NCBI RefSeq assembly: GCF_002300555.2
Contig: NZ_NTHN02000040.1
Coordinates: 1 to 50,189, forward strand
Direction: 5' to 3'
From: Alloyangia mangrovi
Lineage (GTDB): Bacteria > Pseudomonadota > Alphaproteobacteria > Rhodobacterales > Rhodobacteraceae
DNA: 50,189 nt
Shown: one piece after another, positions 17,391 through 26,096 of the stretch
Numbering within the stretch: position 1 is the stretch's first letter
Layout of the letters: each line of letters opens with the position of its first letter
Position numbers and translations under genes: made by a program
Notes under the pieces: model-generated
Databases searched by the model: none
What the model was told of the DNA's origin: nothing
Seen by the model: only the letters and a program-made list of their open reading frames with translations

Positions 17391-18002
17391 ATGCTTCCCG
17401 ATCTATCCGCGGTTGAAACCGCCACGCTCGGCCGCATTCTGCGCCAGGGCTTCATGGTTCCGTCAATCCAGGCGTTGCTGCCCGGCACCCGCATCTTCGG
17501 CCCGGCACTGACCGTGCGCCTGCCGGGGCCGGACGGCACGGCGCTCATCGAGGCGCTGTCGGTGGCCGAGCCGGGCGAGGTCATCGTCATCGACCGCTGC
17601 GGTGATCTCCGCCACGCCTGCTTCGGCGCTGTGATGGGCCACGCGGCATGTGCGCGGGGCGTGGCCGGGGTGGTGATCGACGGCTTCGTCACCGACCGTG
17701 CGGCGCTCGAGGCGCTCGGTCTGCCGGTCTGGTGCCGTGGCCGTTCGCCACTGACCACGCGCCTGCGCAACCTTGCCGGCGACGTCGGCGGGCTGATCAC
17801 CTGCGGCGGCGCGACGGTCGCGCGCGGAGACATCATCCTCGCGGACGAGAACGGCGTCGCGGTGCTAGACCCGGCCGAGGCCGCGCGCCACGCCGCCACC
17901 GCGCTGCGCCTGCAGCAGGAGGAGGCGCAGATAATCCGCGGGCTTCAAGAAGGAAGGTCGTTGTCGAGTTTGGCCGCGCAAAACGCCGGGTTCTTCAGAT
18001 AG
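17391..18002 (+). CDS. RraA-like protein (HMG-aldolase/dimethylmenaquinone methyltransferase fold)
   Basis: The 203-aa protein belongs to the RraA/4-hydroxy-4-methyl-2-oxoglutarate aldolase superfamily, whose catalytic members cleave 4-carboxy-2-oxo acids to pyruvate with a divalent metal. It shows CGDLRHACFGAVMGHAACARG and VIDGFVTDRAALEALGLPVW (96-114). In active aldolases the latter block has Arg-Asp; here the Arg position is Thr101, with Asp102 kept. Lyase activity is therefore uncertain, and a binding or different catalytic role is possible. It is divergently transcribed from the LysR gene. Confidence 0.85.
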   Translation: MLPDLSAVETATLGRILRQGFMVPSIQALLPGTRIFGPALTVRLPGPDGTALIEALSVAEPGEVIVIDRCGDLRHACFGAVMGHAACARGVAGVVIDGFVTDRAALEALGLPVWCRGRSPLTTRLRNLAGDVGGLITCGGATVARGDIILADENGVAVLDPAEAARHAATALRLQQEEAQIIRGLQEGRSLSSLAAQNAGFFR

Positions 18003-18399
18003 GTTGCGACAATACCCCTGGCCGGAATGGAAGTACGGTACGTCAATGCTGCGCCTGTTGGTGGAAACTCACGCAACACCCTCAAGAGACGACTGTAATA
18101 CATTCGGCTGCACACATCAGGACCAGCTCTATAAATATATATTCTGGCCAAATCCGACATCCGACAGCTGAAGCGTGGGTGCCTGAGTGGCGCATCCGCC
18201 CATTCGCCTGGAAGGAGCCCGTGCGCCTCCTGGATGAGGATGCCACCATCTGAACAAGCCAGTTCCAAAACCTTGACTGTGCCACATCCGAAGGCGTCCA
18301 GCCGGGACGCGGGCCGAGGGGCGAGGGGCGAGGGCAAGATCGCTCCCGGGACAGCGGACTTGACCACGCACACCACTTCGATCTGCCCGACCCTGAACG
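18003..18399. other. Non-coding stretch before the IS110 remnant
   Basis: Base composition changes after the RraA-like gene (AT-rich runs near 18128-18145) and no frame has a recognisable protein. Open frames on both strands show no motif I know. It is probably debris from the event that brought in the IS110 element. Confidence 0.4.
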
Positions 18400-18789
18400 C
18401 AAACATGCGGCGCCCATCGCGGTGATCGCGGAGAGAACCCAAAAAGCCATCCCAGGCGTCGGCCCAATCAAGGCGTTGGTTTTCGCGACCATAGCAACGG
18501 TCGTGAGTGTCTTCCGCCGTAGACGAGATTTTGCTGCTTGTGTTGGGGTTGTCACCACGCCAGCACTCCTCGGGCCGCAAGGAGCGATTGGAGCGGGTCA
18601 CGAAAGCCGGTCAGACAACATCAGGCGCCTACTCACCATTGGCGCAATGTCGCGACTAAATCGGTTGGAACGATCTCGCGTGCGCACAGTTCGTGGCTGG
18701 AGAAGATGTTGGCAAGGAAACCGCGTATGTTGGCGGGGATCGCTCTGGTCAACAAAATGGCGCACATAATCTGGGCCATGATCAGGTGA
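18400..18789 (+). mobile_element. Decayed IS110-family transposase, 3' part
   Basis: Fragments of the transposase C-terminal domain appear in three frames: VIAERTQKAIPGVGPIKALV with a following RRRDFAACVGVVTTPA (frame from 18422), QHSSGRKERLERVTKAGQ (about 18559-18612), a return to SDNIRRLLTIGAMS, and finally SWLEKMLARKPRMLAGIAL and NKMAHIIWAM ending at 18789. The order matches the end of IS110 proteins (GIGP helix-hairpin-helix, HSSGGKERLG, IRRLL, LANKMARIIWA). At least three frameshifts and loss of the N-terminal RuvC-like DEDD domain make it inactive. Confidence 0.8.
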
Positions 18790-19127
18790 CCGGAGGATTA
18801 CAAGCTCCCGGTTCCGATTACCGGTACGTCTTTAGGCGCGTCGACTGCAAGCGACACCGGGGACTGGGGTGTGAGAAACCGACGACCATATTGGCAAAAA
18901 GATCAAAAGGATCCGGTTCGGGAAAACTGGATGGCAATTGCGAGCCCTGGAGCTCTGGATGCAGATTTGGACCCGCTTCGCTGATCACCATCCCGGCCAG
19001 CCGCTTCCGGAAAGTGCCGCATCAACAGTCCTGATAGGAGACCGCATTCGATCACCAAGCCCTAGGGTTTGAAGGACCAGCACAACGAGCGGCAACCACA
19101 GAAGTTGCTACAAAGCTGCGCTGACCC
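18790..19127. other. Non-coding scar between IS110 and GntR remnants
   Basis: 338 bp with no convincing coding frame and lower GC than the neighbours. The first part may be the 3' flank of the IS110 element. No inverted repeats, RNA genes or attachment sites were seen. Confidence 0.4.
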
Positions 19128-19382
19128 TCAGCGACCGGAGTTTCTGCTGCCCGAGAGAATTGGCTCTAGGTCCTGCAGGTTCAGGATGACGGTGCCGAGG
19201 TGGTGCTGCATCGCGACGGCGGCATCGCTGTTGCGTCCGCGCCTGAGCAGTTCGATGATCTCCAGGTGCTCCGGGGTCTGCTTCAGGAAACGGTTTCGCG
19301 CCAGGTTGGCGCGGTAGGCGACCTGCGTGCGGGCGCGCGGGCTTTCCATGCCCGAGAGCCCGCGCCAGTTGAGACTGACCAT
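19128..19382 (-). pseudogene. C-terminal fragment of a GntR/FCD regulator
   Basis: The 84 residues contain ARTQVAYRANLARNRFLKQT, then PEHLEIIELLRRGRNSDAAV and AMQHHLGTVI, the last helices of an FCD effector domain. The winged helix and half of the FCD domain are missing, and an in-frame stop lies just upstream. It sits beyond the 3' end of TRAP system 3 and next to the IS110 scar. It is probably what is left of that system's earlier regulator. Confidence 0.75.
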
Positions 19383-19487
19383 GCATTAACGTTCAACCTG
19401 GACCACTCGCTGGGATCAGCTCACAGGTGGCGGGACCCGTCAATATTAGGGTTGAGAGAGAGCCCAATAGGGCAAAGAAATCCACGG

Positions 19488-20777
19488 CTAGCGGGACATC
19501 AGGTCAGGCAGGAAAAGCGTGATCTGCGGGAAGCCCAGAAGAAGCGCGAGGACAAGAATCTCCATTGCCAGGAACGGCAGGATGCCCCAGAAGATCTTTC
19601 CGAGCGGCACACCCGTCTGCGCCGCCGCGACATAGGCATTGAGCCCAAGCGGCGGGGTCAGCAGCCCGATCTCCACCGTTTTCGTCACCACTATGCCGAA
19701 CCACACCGGATCGAAATCCAGCGCCATGGCGGTCGGGAAGGCCAGCGGCATGGCCAGCGACAGGATCGCAAGCTGGTCCATGAACATGCCCATGACCAGC
19801 AAGATCAGCACGATGAACCCCATGATCACCGCCGGCGGCAGACTCGTGGTCGCGACGAACTCGAGCAGCGAATGGGTGATGCGGGTGAAGGCGAGGTAGT
19901 TCGAGAATATCGCCGAGCAGGCGACGATCGCGACGATCATCACCGTCGCCCGGATCGCGCCGGAAACCGAGCGGTTGAAATTGACGAAGGAAAGGCTGCG
20001 CTGGAAGATGACGATGATCAGCGAGCCCATGACGCCGAGTGCCGCCGCCTCGGAGGGCGAGGCGATGCCGCCGTAGATCGCCCCGATAACCAGCGCCATC
20101 AGCAGGATCATCGGCAGCACGTGGCGGCTGGCCTTCACCGCCTTGCCAAGCTCGAAGGGCGCGCCCTTCGGCGCCTGATCGGTGGTGTGGGCGATCAGCT
20201 TGATGACAACGGCAAGGCCGATCGCGGTCAGCAGGCCGGGGATGATCCCGGCAATGAAAAGTTTGCCGATCGAGGTCTCGGTCAGTACGCCGTAGACCAC
20301 CAGCACGATCGAGGGCGGCACCACGACGGCCAGCGTGCCGCCGACCGAAACCACTGCGGCAGCGAGGCGCTCCGAGTAGTTGTGGCTCCGCATCTCGGGA
20401 AAGGCCGAGGCCGCCATGGCGGCGGTCGAGGCGGTCGAGCTGCCGACCAGCGCGGCGAGGATCACCGAGGCGCCGACCGTGGCCATGGCGAGCCCGCCCT
20501 TCACGTGGCCGATCCAGCCCTGGCAGGCGATGATCGCGCGGCGCGTTACGTCGCCGGCGGTGAGCAGTTCGGCCATCAGGATGAACAGCGGAATGGCGAC
20601 AAGGATGAAGGAGGACGAGCTGTCGAAGAAGGTCCGCTCCAGCACCGCCAGCGCCGGGCGCGGGCCGAGCTGCAGCGAAAGGCCAATAAAGCCGCTCATC
20701 CCCATGGCGAAGGCGATCGGCATGCGCACGGCCATGAACAGGGCTAGAAGCACGAGTATTGCGAAGAATGTTAGCAT
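19488..20777 (-). CDS. dctM: TRAP transporter large permease, DctM type (system 3)
   Basis: This 429-aa, 12-helix permease subunit has VAIPLFILMAELLTAGDVTR near residue 58, GSSTASTAAMAASAFPEM near 112 and LAVVVPPSIVLVVYGVLT near 148. It is the last gene of a Q-P-M order, 78 bp after dctP. This order and its sequence differ from the other two systems, so it is not a recent duplicate. It follows the acyl-CoA synthetase and MaoC-like genes on the same strand, probably in one transcript. Confidence 0.95.
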   Translation of the reverse strand: MLTFFAILVLLALFMAVRMPIAFAMGMSGFIGLSLQLGPRPALAVLERTFFDSSSSFILVAIPLFILMAELLTAGDVTRRAIIACQGWIGHVKGGLAMATVGASVILAALVGSSTASTAAMAASAFPEMRSHNYSERLAAAVVSVGGTLAVVVPPSIVLVVYGVLTETSIGKLFIAGIIPGLLTAIGLAVVIKLIAHTTDQAPKGAPFELGKAVKASRHVLPMILLMALVIGAIYGGIASPSEAAALGVMGSLIIVIFQRSLSFVNFNRSVSGAIRATVMIVAIVACSAIFSNYLAFTRITHSLLEFVATTSLPPAVIMGFIVLILLVMGMFMDQLAILSLAMPLAFPTAMALDFDPVWFGIVVTKTVEIGLLTPPLGLNAYVAAAQTGVPLGKIFWGILPFLAMEILVLALLLGFPQITLFLPDLMSR

Positions 20778-20855
20778 GAAGCGGGCACGGACTCCTGAAG
20801 AGGGCGACCGGCGCGCAGGCCGGCCGCCCTTGTATTTCCGGGAATTGCGAAGAGG

Positions 20856-21857
20856 TTACTGGCTCGTCAGCTCGGTGTAACGATCCAGGACCGCCTGCCC
20901 CTTCTCGCCACCCATGCGGCCGACCCAATCCTCGGTCACCAGCTCCATGCCGGCGCGCAGCGCCGCGAGTTCCTCGTCGGTGAACTCGTAGGTGTCGATG
21001 CCGTCGGCCTTCCAGCCCGCGATGAGATCGCCGACGCTGTCGTCCTGCGCCTTGGCGACGTGGAGGGCGATCTCGTCGCCGGCGGTCTTCATTGCCTCCT
21101 GAAGCTCGGGGGCGAGGCTGTCATAGAGGTCGCTGCGGACCACCATGACGAAGCTGTAACCGCCGAAGGAGCCGTTGGTGGAGATGTGGCTCACCACCTC
21201 GTTGAGCTTGTAGCCGGGCACAGAGGCGAGCGGGAAGAGCACGGCGTCGAGACGGCCGCGCTCGACCGCGGTGTAGACCTCCGGGCCGGGGATCGAGATG
21301 CCGACGGCACCGAGGCCGCGCGCGGTCATCGCCTGGGTCGCGCCCGAGGTGCGGACGTCCAGCGCCTCCCAGTCGCTCGGCATGCCTAGCCGCTGCTTGG
21401 CCAGCACCTGGTAGGGCGGCAGCACGAAGCCGAAGATCGGGGTCACCCCCGCCTCGAGCAGCTCGTCGCGCATCGGCCCCTCGGCCAGCATCGCCTGCAC
21501 CGCTTTGGTGCCCTCTTCGGCCGAGCCGTAGTAGCCCGGCAGGCCGACCACCGAGTTCAGCGGCAGCGCGTCGGTGTGGTAGATCGTGCCCAGCAGGGCG
21601 GCGTCGAGAATGCCGCTCTTCACCGCGTCGAGCTGCGCCTTGGACTTCGCCGCCTGCTCGGACGGGAAATGCTCGAACGACAGCTTGCCGCCGGTCGCCT
21701 CTTCGACCGCGGCCATCCATTTCGTCGTTCCCTCGGCCGAGACGATGTGGCTGGTGGACTGGAAATCCCCGAGCCGCAGCGTTTCGGCGCTCACGTGGCT
21801 GCCCGCGAGCGCAAGCGCCCCCATCAGGGCAGCGACCACTTTGTTCGTCATCTTCAT
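20856..21857 (-). CDS. dctP: TRAP substrate-binding protein, DctP type (system 3)
   Basis: The 333-aa periplasmic protein has a signal peptide ending SHVSA-ETL. Where systems 1 and 2 have LKIRxP/T and IDAQEN, this one has LDVRTSGATQ and RGRLDAVLFPLASVPG, placing it in a different DctP branch that also binds larger or aromatic carboxylates. Its CoA-ligase neighbours suggest a monocarboxylate that is activated after import. The ligand is not readable. Confidence 0.92.
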   Translation of the reverse strand: MKMTNKVVAALMGALALAGSHVSAETLRLGDFQSTSHIVSAEGTTKWMAAVEEATGGKLSFEHFPSEQAAKSKAQLDAVKSGILDAALLGTIYHTDALPLNSVVGLPGYYGSAEEGTKAVQAMLAEGPMRDELLEAGVTPIFGFVLPPYQVLAKQRLGMPSDWEALDVRTSGATQAMTARGLGAVGISIPGPEVYTAVERGRLDAVLFPLASVPGYKLNEVVSHISTNGSFGGYSFVMVVRSDLYDSLAPELQEAMKTAGDEIALHVAKAQDDSVGDLIAGWKADGIDTYEFTDEELAALRAGMELVTEDWVGRMGGEKGQAVLDRYTELTSQ

Positions 21858-21882
21858 CTTGTCCTCCTCCCTATAGACAAAA

Positions 21883-22374
21883 TCAGACCGGCGCCGGCGC
21901 CTCCCGCGTCAGCGCGTCGTAGATCAGCCGCAGCACCAGAACTCCGCATCCCAGCGGCACGATGGCGTAGGCCCAGCCGAGCGGCCAATCGACCACCCCG
22001 TATTCGACCTCGCCTCTCTGGAAGGCATGCAGCGCGAATTTCCCGGACATCCAGGCGACGAGGCCGAAGAACAGCGCCGGCAGCAGCAGGCGCAGTTTGT
22101 CGACGACCACCCCCAGCACCCCGGGCAGGTGTTCCGGCACGAAGTCGAGCGCCAGGTGCCCGCCGTCGCGGAAGACCCGCGACAGCGAGAGCGTGGCGAG
22201 CGCGGGCATCAGGTAGAGCTCGGTGAGCTCGAACTGGAACTGCACGGGTGTGTGCAGGACCAGCCGCATCAGGATGTCCGCGTTGATCAGGACGACCACG
22301 ACCAGCAGTCCGAGGCACCCCAGCAGATGCAGGGTGTCCTCGAGTTTTCTCAGGATGGTACCAACGACGTGCAA
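21883..22374 (-). CDS. dctQ: TRAP transporter small permease, DctQ type (system 3)
   Basis: This 163-aa protein has four predicted helices (about residues 15-37, 49-70, 86-110 and 128-150) and FELTELYLMPALATLSLSRVF in the position of the usual WSEE block. It is the first TRAP gene of this unit, 53 bp after the MaoC-like gene and 25 bp before dctP. Confidence 0.9.
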   Translation of the reverse strand: MHVVGTILRKLEDTLHLLGCLGLLVVVVLINADILMRLVLHTPVQFQFELTELYLMPALATLSLSRVFRDGGHLALDFVPEHLPGVLGVVVDKLRLLLPALFFGLVAWMSGKFALHAFQRGEVEYGVVDWPLGWAYAIVPLGCGVLVLRLIYDALTREAPAPV

Positions 22375-22427
22375 CCTTACCTCCCAGATGGTTGACGCTG
22401 GGGTGTCCCGGCGCGGGCGCGCGGCCC

Positions 22428-23564
22428 TCAGCGTTTCGGCAGCTCGACGATGGCCGAGCCGATCGCCGACATCTCGCCGTCCTGCTGTTCGGCGCGCTGC
22501 TGGATCTCCAGCAGGTAGCGCCCGTCCTCCTCGTATTTACGCACCACCGAGCCGTGGATCAGGATGATGTCGCCCTCGGGGTTGTGCCGGCGGACCTGGC
22601 ATTTCGCCTGCCGCAGGAAGCCGTCGTCGCCCATCCAGTTGGTCACCTGGTGCGTCAGCCACGAGGTCCGCTCGGGGCCGTAGTCATAGGCACCCGGTGC
22701 GCCGACCTCGAGCGCAAACTCTTCTTCCCAATGCACGCGTTCGGGGCAATCGGGAATGCCGAAGCGGTTCTTGATCCCGGCCGAAGGGTGCTTCTGCTGC
22801 AACTGCCATGCGAGCTTGTTGGCGCGGATATAAAGCCCGCCCCAACCCTGCGCATAGGCGATGAAGCCGGTCGCGGTCATCGGGCCCTTGACCATAGTCG
22901 GCAGCTCGTCGCCCTCGGCGACGTCATCCCAGTAGCGGGTCTGCGCGCCGCGGATCTCTTCCTGCTCGTAGTACTTGTAGTATTCGCGCAGCTCTTCCTC
23001 AGTGTAGACGCGGCGGCCCTTGGCCTTGGCCTCGGTATACTTGGTGCCGTTCTCGCGCGCCGCGTCGCGGTCGGTGCGGAAGCACCAGCTGTCGGCCTCG
23101 GCCAGCATGTCGCCGGTCTTCGCGTCGTAGAAGTCGACGTGGTAGATCTGCTGCACCGCCTTGCCGGCAAAGCGCGTGTCATGCTCGACGAGGTCCTTCA
23201 GGTAGGCCTCGGTGCGGAACTCGGTGTTGCGCGGGATGACCTTGTGCCAGGTCCAGTTCGCGCCCGACCACATGGCATGCACGCCCGGCAGGCCGCCGAC
23301 GTAGCCCGAGATGATCCGGCTGGTGGAGAACAGGAAGCTCGGCAGCGCGATCACGTCGCCGTACTTCGTGGTCTTGGCGTACTCGGGATCACACCACAGC
23401 GGGTTGTCGTCGCCGATGCCATGGGCGTAGTGGCGGATGTTGTCGCGGGTCGCCTCGTAGCACCAGGGCTCGACCGTCTTCTCGATCTTCACGCCGATGC
23501 GCTTGCGCAGATCGTCGAGGCCCTCCTCGGTGATCTTCGGAAACTTGCGGGTCATGTCGTTCAT
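22428..23564 (-). CDS. MaoC/FAS1-like dehydratase (double hotdog)
   Basis: The 378-aa protein fits the double-hotdog layout of FAS1-like dehydratase/MaoC proteins: an N-terminal half with YAHGIGDDNPLWCDPEYAKTT (residues about 46-66) and a C-terminal half with PMTATGFIAYAQGWGG (about 228-243). Such enzymes hydrate enoyl-CoAs or dehydrate hydroxyacyl-CoAs; mesaconyl-CoA hydratase is a distant relative. It is 35 bp after the acyl-CoA synthetase gene, which suggests it acts on that enzyme's CoA ester. A GAGGAAG ribosome site precedes the ATG. Confidence 0.82.
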   Translation of the reverse strand: MNDMTRKFPKITEEGLDDLRKRIGVKIEKTVEPWCYEATRDNIRHYAHGIGDDNPLWCDPEYAKTTKYGDVIALPSFLFSTSRIISGYVGGLPGVHAMWSGANWTWHKVIPRNTEFRTEAYLKDLVEHDTRFAGKAVQQIYHVDFYDAKTGDMLAEADSWCFRTDRDAARENGTKYTEAKAKGRRVYTEEELREYYKYYEQEEIRGAQTRYWDDVAEGDELPTMVKGPMTATGFIAYAQGWGGLYIRANKLAWQLQQKHPSAGIKNRFGIPDCPERVHWEEEFALEVGAPGAYDYGPERTSWLTHQVTNWMGDDGFLRQAKCQVRRHNPEGDIILIHGSVVRKYEEDGRYLLEIQQRAEQQDGEMSAIGSAIVELPKR

Positions 23565-23599
23565 CTTCTTCCTCCTCGAATGACGTTGCGGCAGCCCGG

Positions 23600-25159
23600 T
23601 CAGCCGGCGGCCGCGAGTGTTTCAGCCTGCAAATCACGCAGGATCTTGCGGTTCACCTTGCCGGCCGGGGTCTTCGGCAGCTCGGCGACGAATTCGATCT
23701 GTCGCGGGTATTCGTGGCGGGCGAGCCGGGCGCGGACATGGTCCTGGATGTCCTTCGCCAGCCCTTCAACAGGTGCGCCCTTGAGAATGATGTAGGCCTT
23801 GACCACCTGTCCGCGGAGGCTGTCGGGCGCGCCGATCACCCCGCATTCGGCGACCGCCTGATGGCTGAGGATGGCGTCCTCGACCTCGATCGCGCCGATC
23901 GTCCAGCCAGCCGAGATGATGACGTCGTCGGCACGGCCGCCGTGGTAGAAATATCCGTCCTCGTCGACCCGGCCCAAATCCTTGGTCGGGAACCACTTTC
24001 CGCCCTTCTTCACCATCAGCTCGCCGGTCTCGCCGGGATCGCAGCGCGTGCCGTCGCCCCGCTGCACCTCGACCTCGACCCCCGGCACCGCCTTGCCCAT
24101 GGCGCCGTCGCGCACCTCGAGATCGTCGGCGCCCGGGTAGTTGGCGATGATCACGCCGATCTCGGTCGTGCCGTACATCGAGCGGACCTTGGTGCCGAAG
24201 ACGCGCTCGACATAGGCCGCGGTCTCGCTGTCGATGGGCTCGCCGGTGAACGAGAGCTTGTCGAAGGCATACGTGTACCTCTCCGCCTCGCCCGAGTTGC
24301 GCATCATCCGGTAATGCGTCGCGGCGGCGGTGAGGTTGGTGATGCGGAAATCCTGTAGCGCCTTCAGCAGCCGCACCGGGTCAAACTTGCCCGAGAAGGT
24401 GCCGGTCGAGACGCCCATGGCGAGCGGCGCCAGCGTGCCGTGCCAGAGCCCGTGGCCCCATGCCGGCGAGGACGGGCAGAAGAAGCGGTCACCCGGGCGG
24501 ATGCCGGTTGCATAGAGCGCGGCGACCATCAGCGTGACGATCGAGCGGTGCGAGTGGTGCACCGCGGCGGGCAGCAGCCGGGTCGTACCCGAGGTGTATT
24601 GCAGCACCGCAAGATCGTCTCCCGCCGTATCCCAGTCGAAGGTCCCGGGCAGATCGTTCAGGCTGTCGAGGAAATCCGCGTCCGCGACGATGACGTTCCG
24701 CGCGCCGCCCTCCTCGGCCTCGGGGGCCTTCTCGGCATTGGTGAAGAACACCGTGGGCTCGCAGTCGGCCACCCGCAGGCGGATGCCGTCCGGGCCGAAG
24801 AGCGTGAACATCGGCACCGCAACGGCGCCGGCCTTCATCGCGCCGAAAAGCGCGCAGTAGAAGGGCAGCGAGGGCTCGATCATCACGGCGACCCGCTCGC
24901 CCTTCTGCACGCCGCGCGCCGTCAGGAAATGCGCGATCTGCGACGAGCGGCGCGAGAGCTCGGCAAAGCTGACGATCTCGTCCCGGCCATCCGCATGGGC
25001 GATCCGAAGCGCGACCGCCTCGCCGTCTACGTGACGGTCGATGCACTCATGCGCGATGTTGAACCGCTCCCGCGTGCCGTCGAACAGCTCCCACAGACCC
25101 GCTTTCGAGTACTGCGCCTGAGCGTCCGCGTAGGACGTGAAATCCGTCAGTCGGGTCAT
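23600..25159 (-). CDS. AMP-forming acyl-CoA synthetase
   Basis: This 519-aa ANL-superfamily ligase converts a carboxylate to its CoA thioester via acyl-AMP. It has YGTTEIG (329-335), GRADDVIISAGW (408-419) and a C-terminal TPAGKVNR with catalytic Lys501. The P-loop reads YTSGTTRLLPAAVHHSHRS (188-206) in place of the usual TSGTTGxPKG, so the P-loop lysine is missing. ATG 25159 was chosen by homology; the frame is open further upstream. It is the first gene of the leftward unit, divergent from IclR. Confidence 0.92.
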   Translation of the reverse strand: MTRLTDFTSYADAQAQYSKAGLWELFDGTRERFNIAHECIDRHVDGEAVALRIAHADGRDEIVSFAELSRRSSQIAHFLTARGVQKGERVAVMIEPSLPFYCALFGAMKAGAVAVPMFTLFGPDGIRLRVADCEPTVFFTNAEKAPEAEEGGARNVIVADADFLDSLNDLPGTFDWDTAGDDLAVLQYTSGTTRLLPAAVHHSHRSIVTLMVAALYATGIRPGDRFFCPSSPAWGHGLWHGTLAPLAMGVSTGTFSGKFDPVRLLKALQDFRITNLTAAATHYRMMRNSGEAERYTYAFDKLSFTGEPIDSETAAYVERVFGTKVRSMYGTTEIGVIIANYPGADDLEVRDGAMGKAVPGVEVEVQRGDGTRCDPGETGELMVKKGGKWFPTKDLGRVDEDGYFYHGGRADDVIISAGWTIGAIEVEDAILSHQAVAECGVIGAPDSLRGQVVKAYIILKGAPVEGLAKDIQDHVRARLARHEYPRQIEFVAELPKTPAGKVNRKILRDLQAETLAAAG

Positions 25160-25244
25160 CCGATCCTGCCTCCCAGCCTCTCCTCCGAGCGGGACGCGGT
25201 TTTTGCGTCCCCCTCGTTGACAAGGGTAGGGATCGAGACGGATT

Positions 25245-25282
25245 ATTGTCAATACGCTATTCTTATTGTATATAGACAATAA
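25245..25282. promoter_or_regulatory. Candidate IclR operators in the divergent promoter
   Basis: An AT-rich island holds a palindrome TTATTGT-ATATAG-ACAATAA (25263-25282) and a related ATTGTCAAT (25245-25253) sharing ATTGT/ACAAT half-sites. Both lie between the acyl-CoA synthetase and IclR start codons, where one regulator could control both directions. Confidence 0.68.
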
Positions 25283-25307
25283 AATGCCGCCGAAACGGGA
25301 GGGTCAG

Positions 25308-26093
25308 ATGGCCGAGGACGACAGCAAGACAAGCAGCAAGAGGCAGGTGCCCGCCGTCACCCGAGCCATTGCAATATTGAGGTTTCTTGGCCGTTCACCC
25401 GAGCCCGTGGGGGTCAATCCCATCGCCCGCGAGCTGGGGCTGATCCCCTCGACCTGCCTGCACATCCTGCGCGTGCTGCAGGACGAGGGGCTGGTGGACT
25501 TTGATTCGGCGACCAAGCGCTACTCGATCGGAATCGGCATCCTGCCGCTGGCCCGCGCGGCGCTTCAGCGCAACAGCTTCTCGGCGCTGGTGCAGCCCCG
25601 GCTCTCGGCCCTGTCGCAGGAGTTCGGCGTCACCGGCATCGCCACGCAGCTTGCCGAGCCGTCGCAGATGGTGGTGGTCGCGCTCTCGCAGTCGTCGATG
25701 CCCTTCCGCCTGCAGGTCGACCTCGGCAGCCGCTTCCCCGCGCTGATCAGCGCCACCGGCCGCCTCTTCGCCGCCCATGCCGAGATGCCCGAGGACCGGC
25801 TGCGGGAAAAATTCTCGCGCCTCGTCTGGGACCACCCGCCCAGCTTCGAGGACTGGCGCGCGCAGGTGGCCGAGGCAAAGGCGCAGGGTTTCGCCGTCGA
25901 CCAGGGCCTCTACATCTCGGGCGTGACGGTCGTCGCGGTGCCGGTCTTCGGCGCCGACGGGCGGATGATCCGCTCGCTGGTCGCCATCGGCATCTCCGAG
26001 CGGCTAAAGGACGGCGAGGTGCCGCGCCTCGTGCGCGCGATGCAGCAGATCCGCGACGAGCTGCAGCACACGCAGATCGCGGTGGGAGCTTGA
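25308..26093 (+). CDS. IclR-family transcriptional regulator
   Basis: The protein is 261 aa from the ATG at 25308, which has GGGAGGG about 4 bases upstream; an in-frame ATG at 25284 is possible but lies beside the operator. It has an N-terminal winged helix (NPIARELGLIPSTCLHILRVLQDEGLV) and a C-terminal GAF-like effector domain ending near QIRDELQ. IclR regulators often sense aromatic or short-chain acids. The thioesterase gene follows after 3 bp. It probably regulates the divergent synthetase-dehydratase-TRAP 3 unit and its own. Confidence 0.93.
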   Translation: MAEDDSKTSSKRQVPAVTRAIAILRFLGRSPEPVGVNPIARELGLIPSTCLHILRVLQDEGLVDFDSATKRYSIGIGILPLARAALQRNSFSALVQPRLSALSQEFGVTGIATQLAEPSQMVVVALSQSSMPFRLQVDLGSRFPALISATGRLFAAHAEMPEDRLREKFSRLVWDHPPSFEDWRAQVAEAKAQGFAVDQGLYISGVTVVAVPVFGADGRMIRSLVAIGISERLKDGEVPRLVRAMQQIRDELQHTQIAVGA

Positions 26094-26096
26094 GCC

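Noticed and set aside
16295-17899. LysR gene as a 534-aa protein
   Set aside because: The extra 5' part is antisense to the RraA-like gene; the helix-turn-helix places the start at 17230.
19383-19487. Possible IS fragment between the GntR remnant and dctM 3
   Set aside because: A somewhat familiar string (GGTGGCGGGACCCGTC) but no repeat partner or coding trace.
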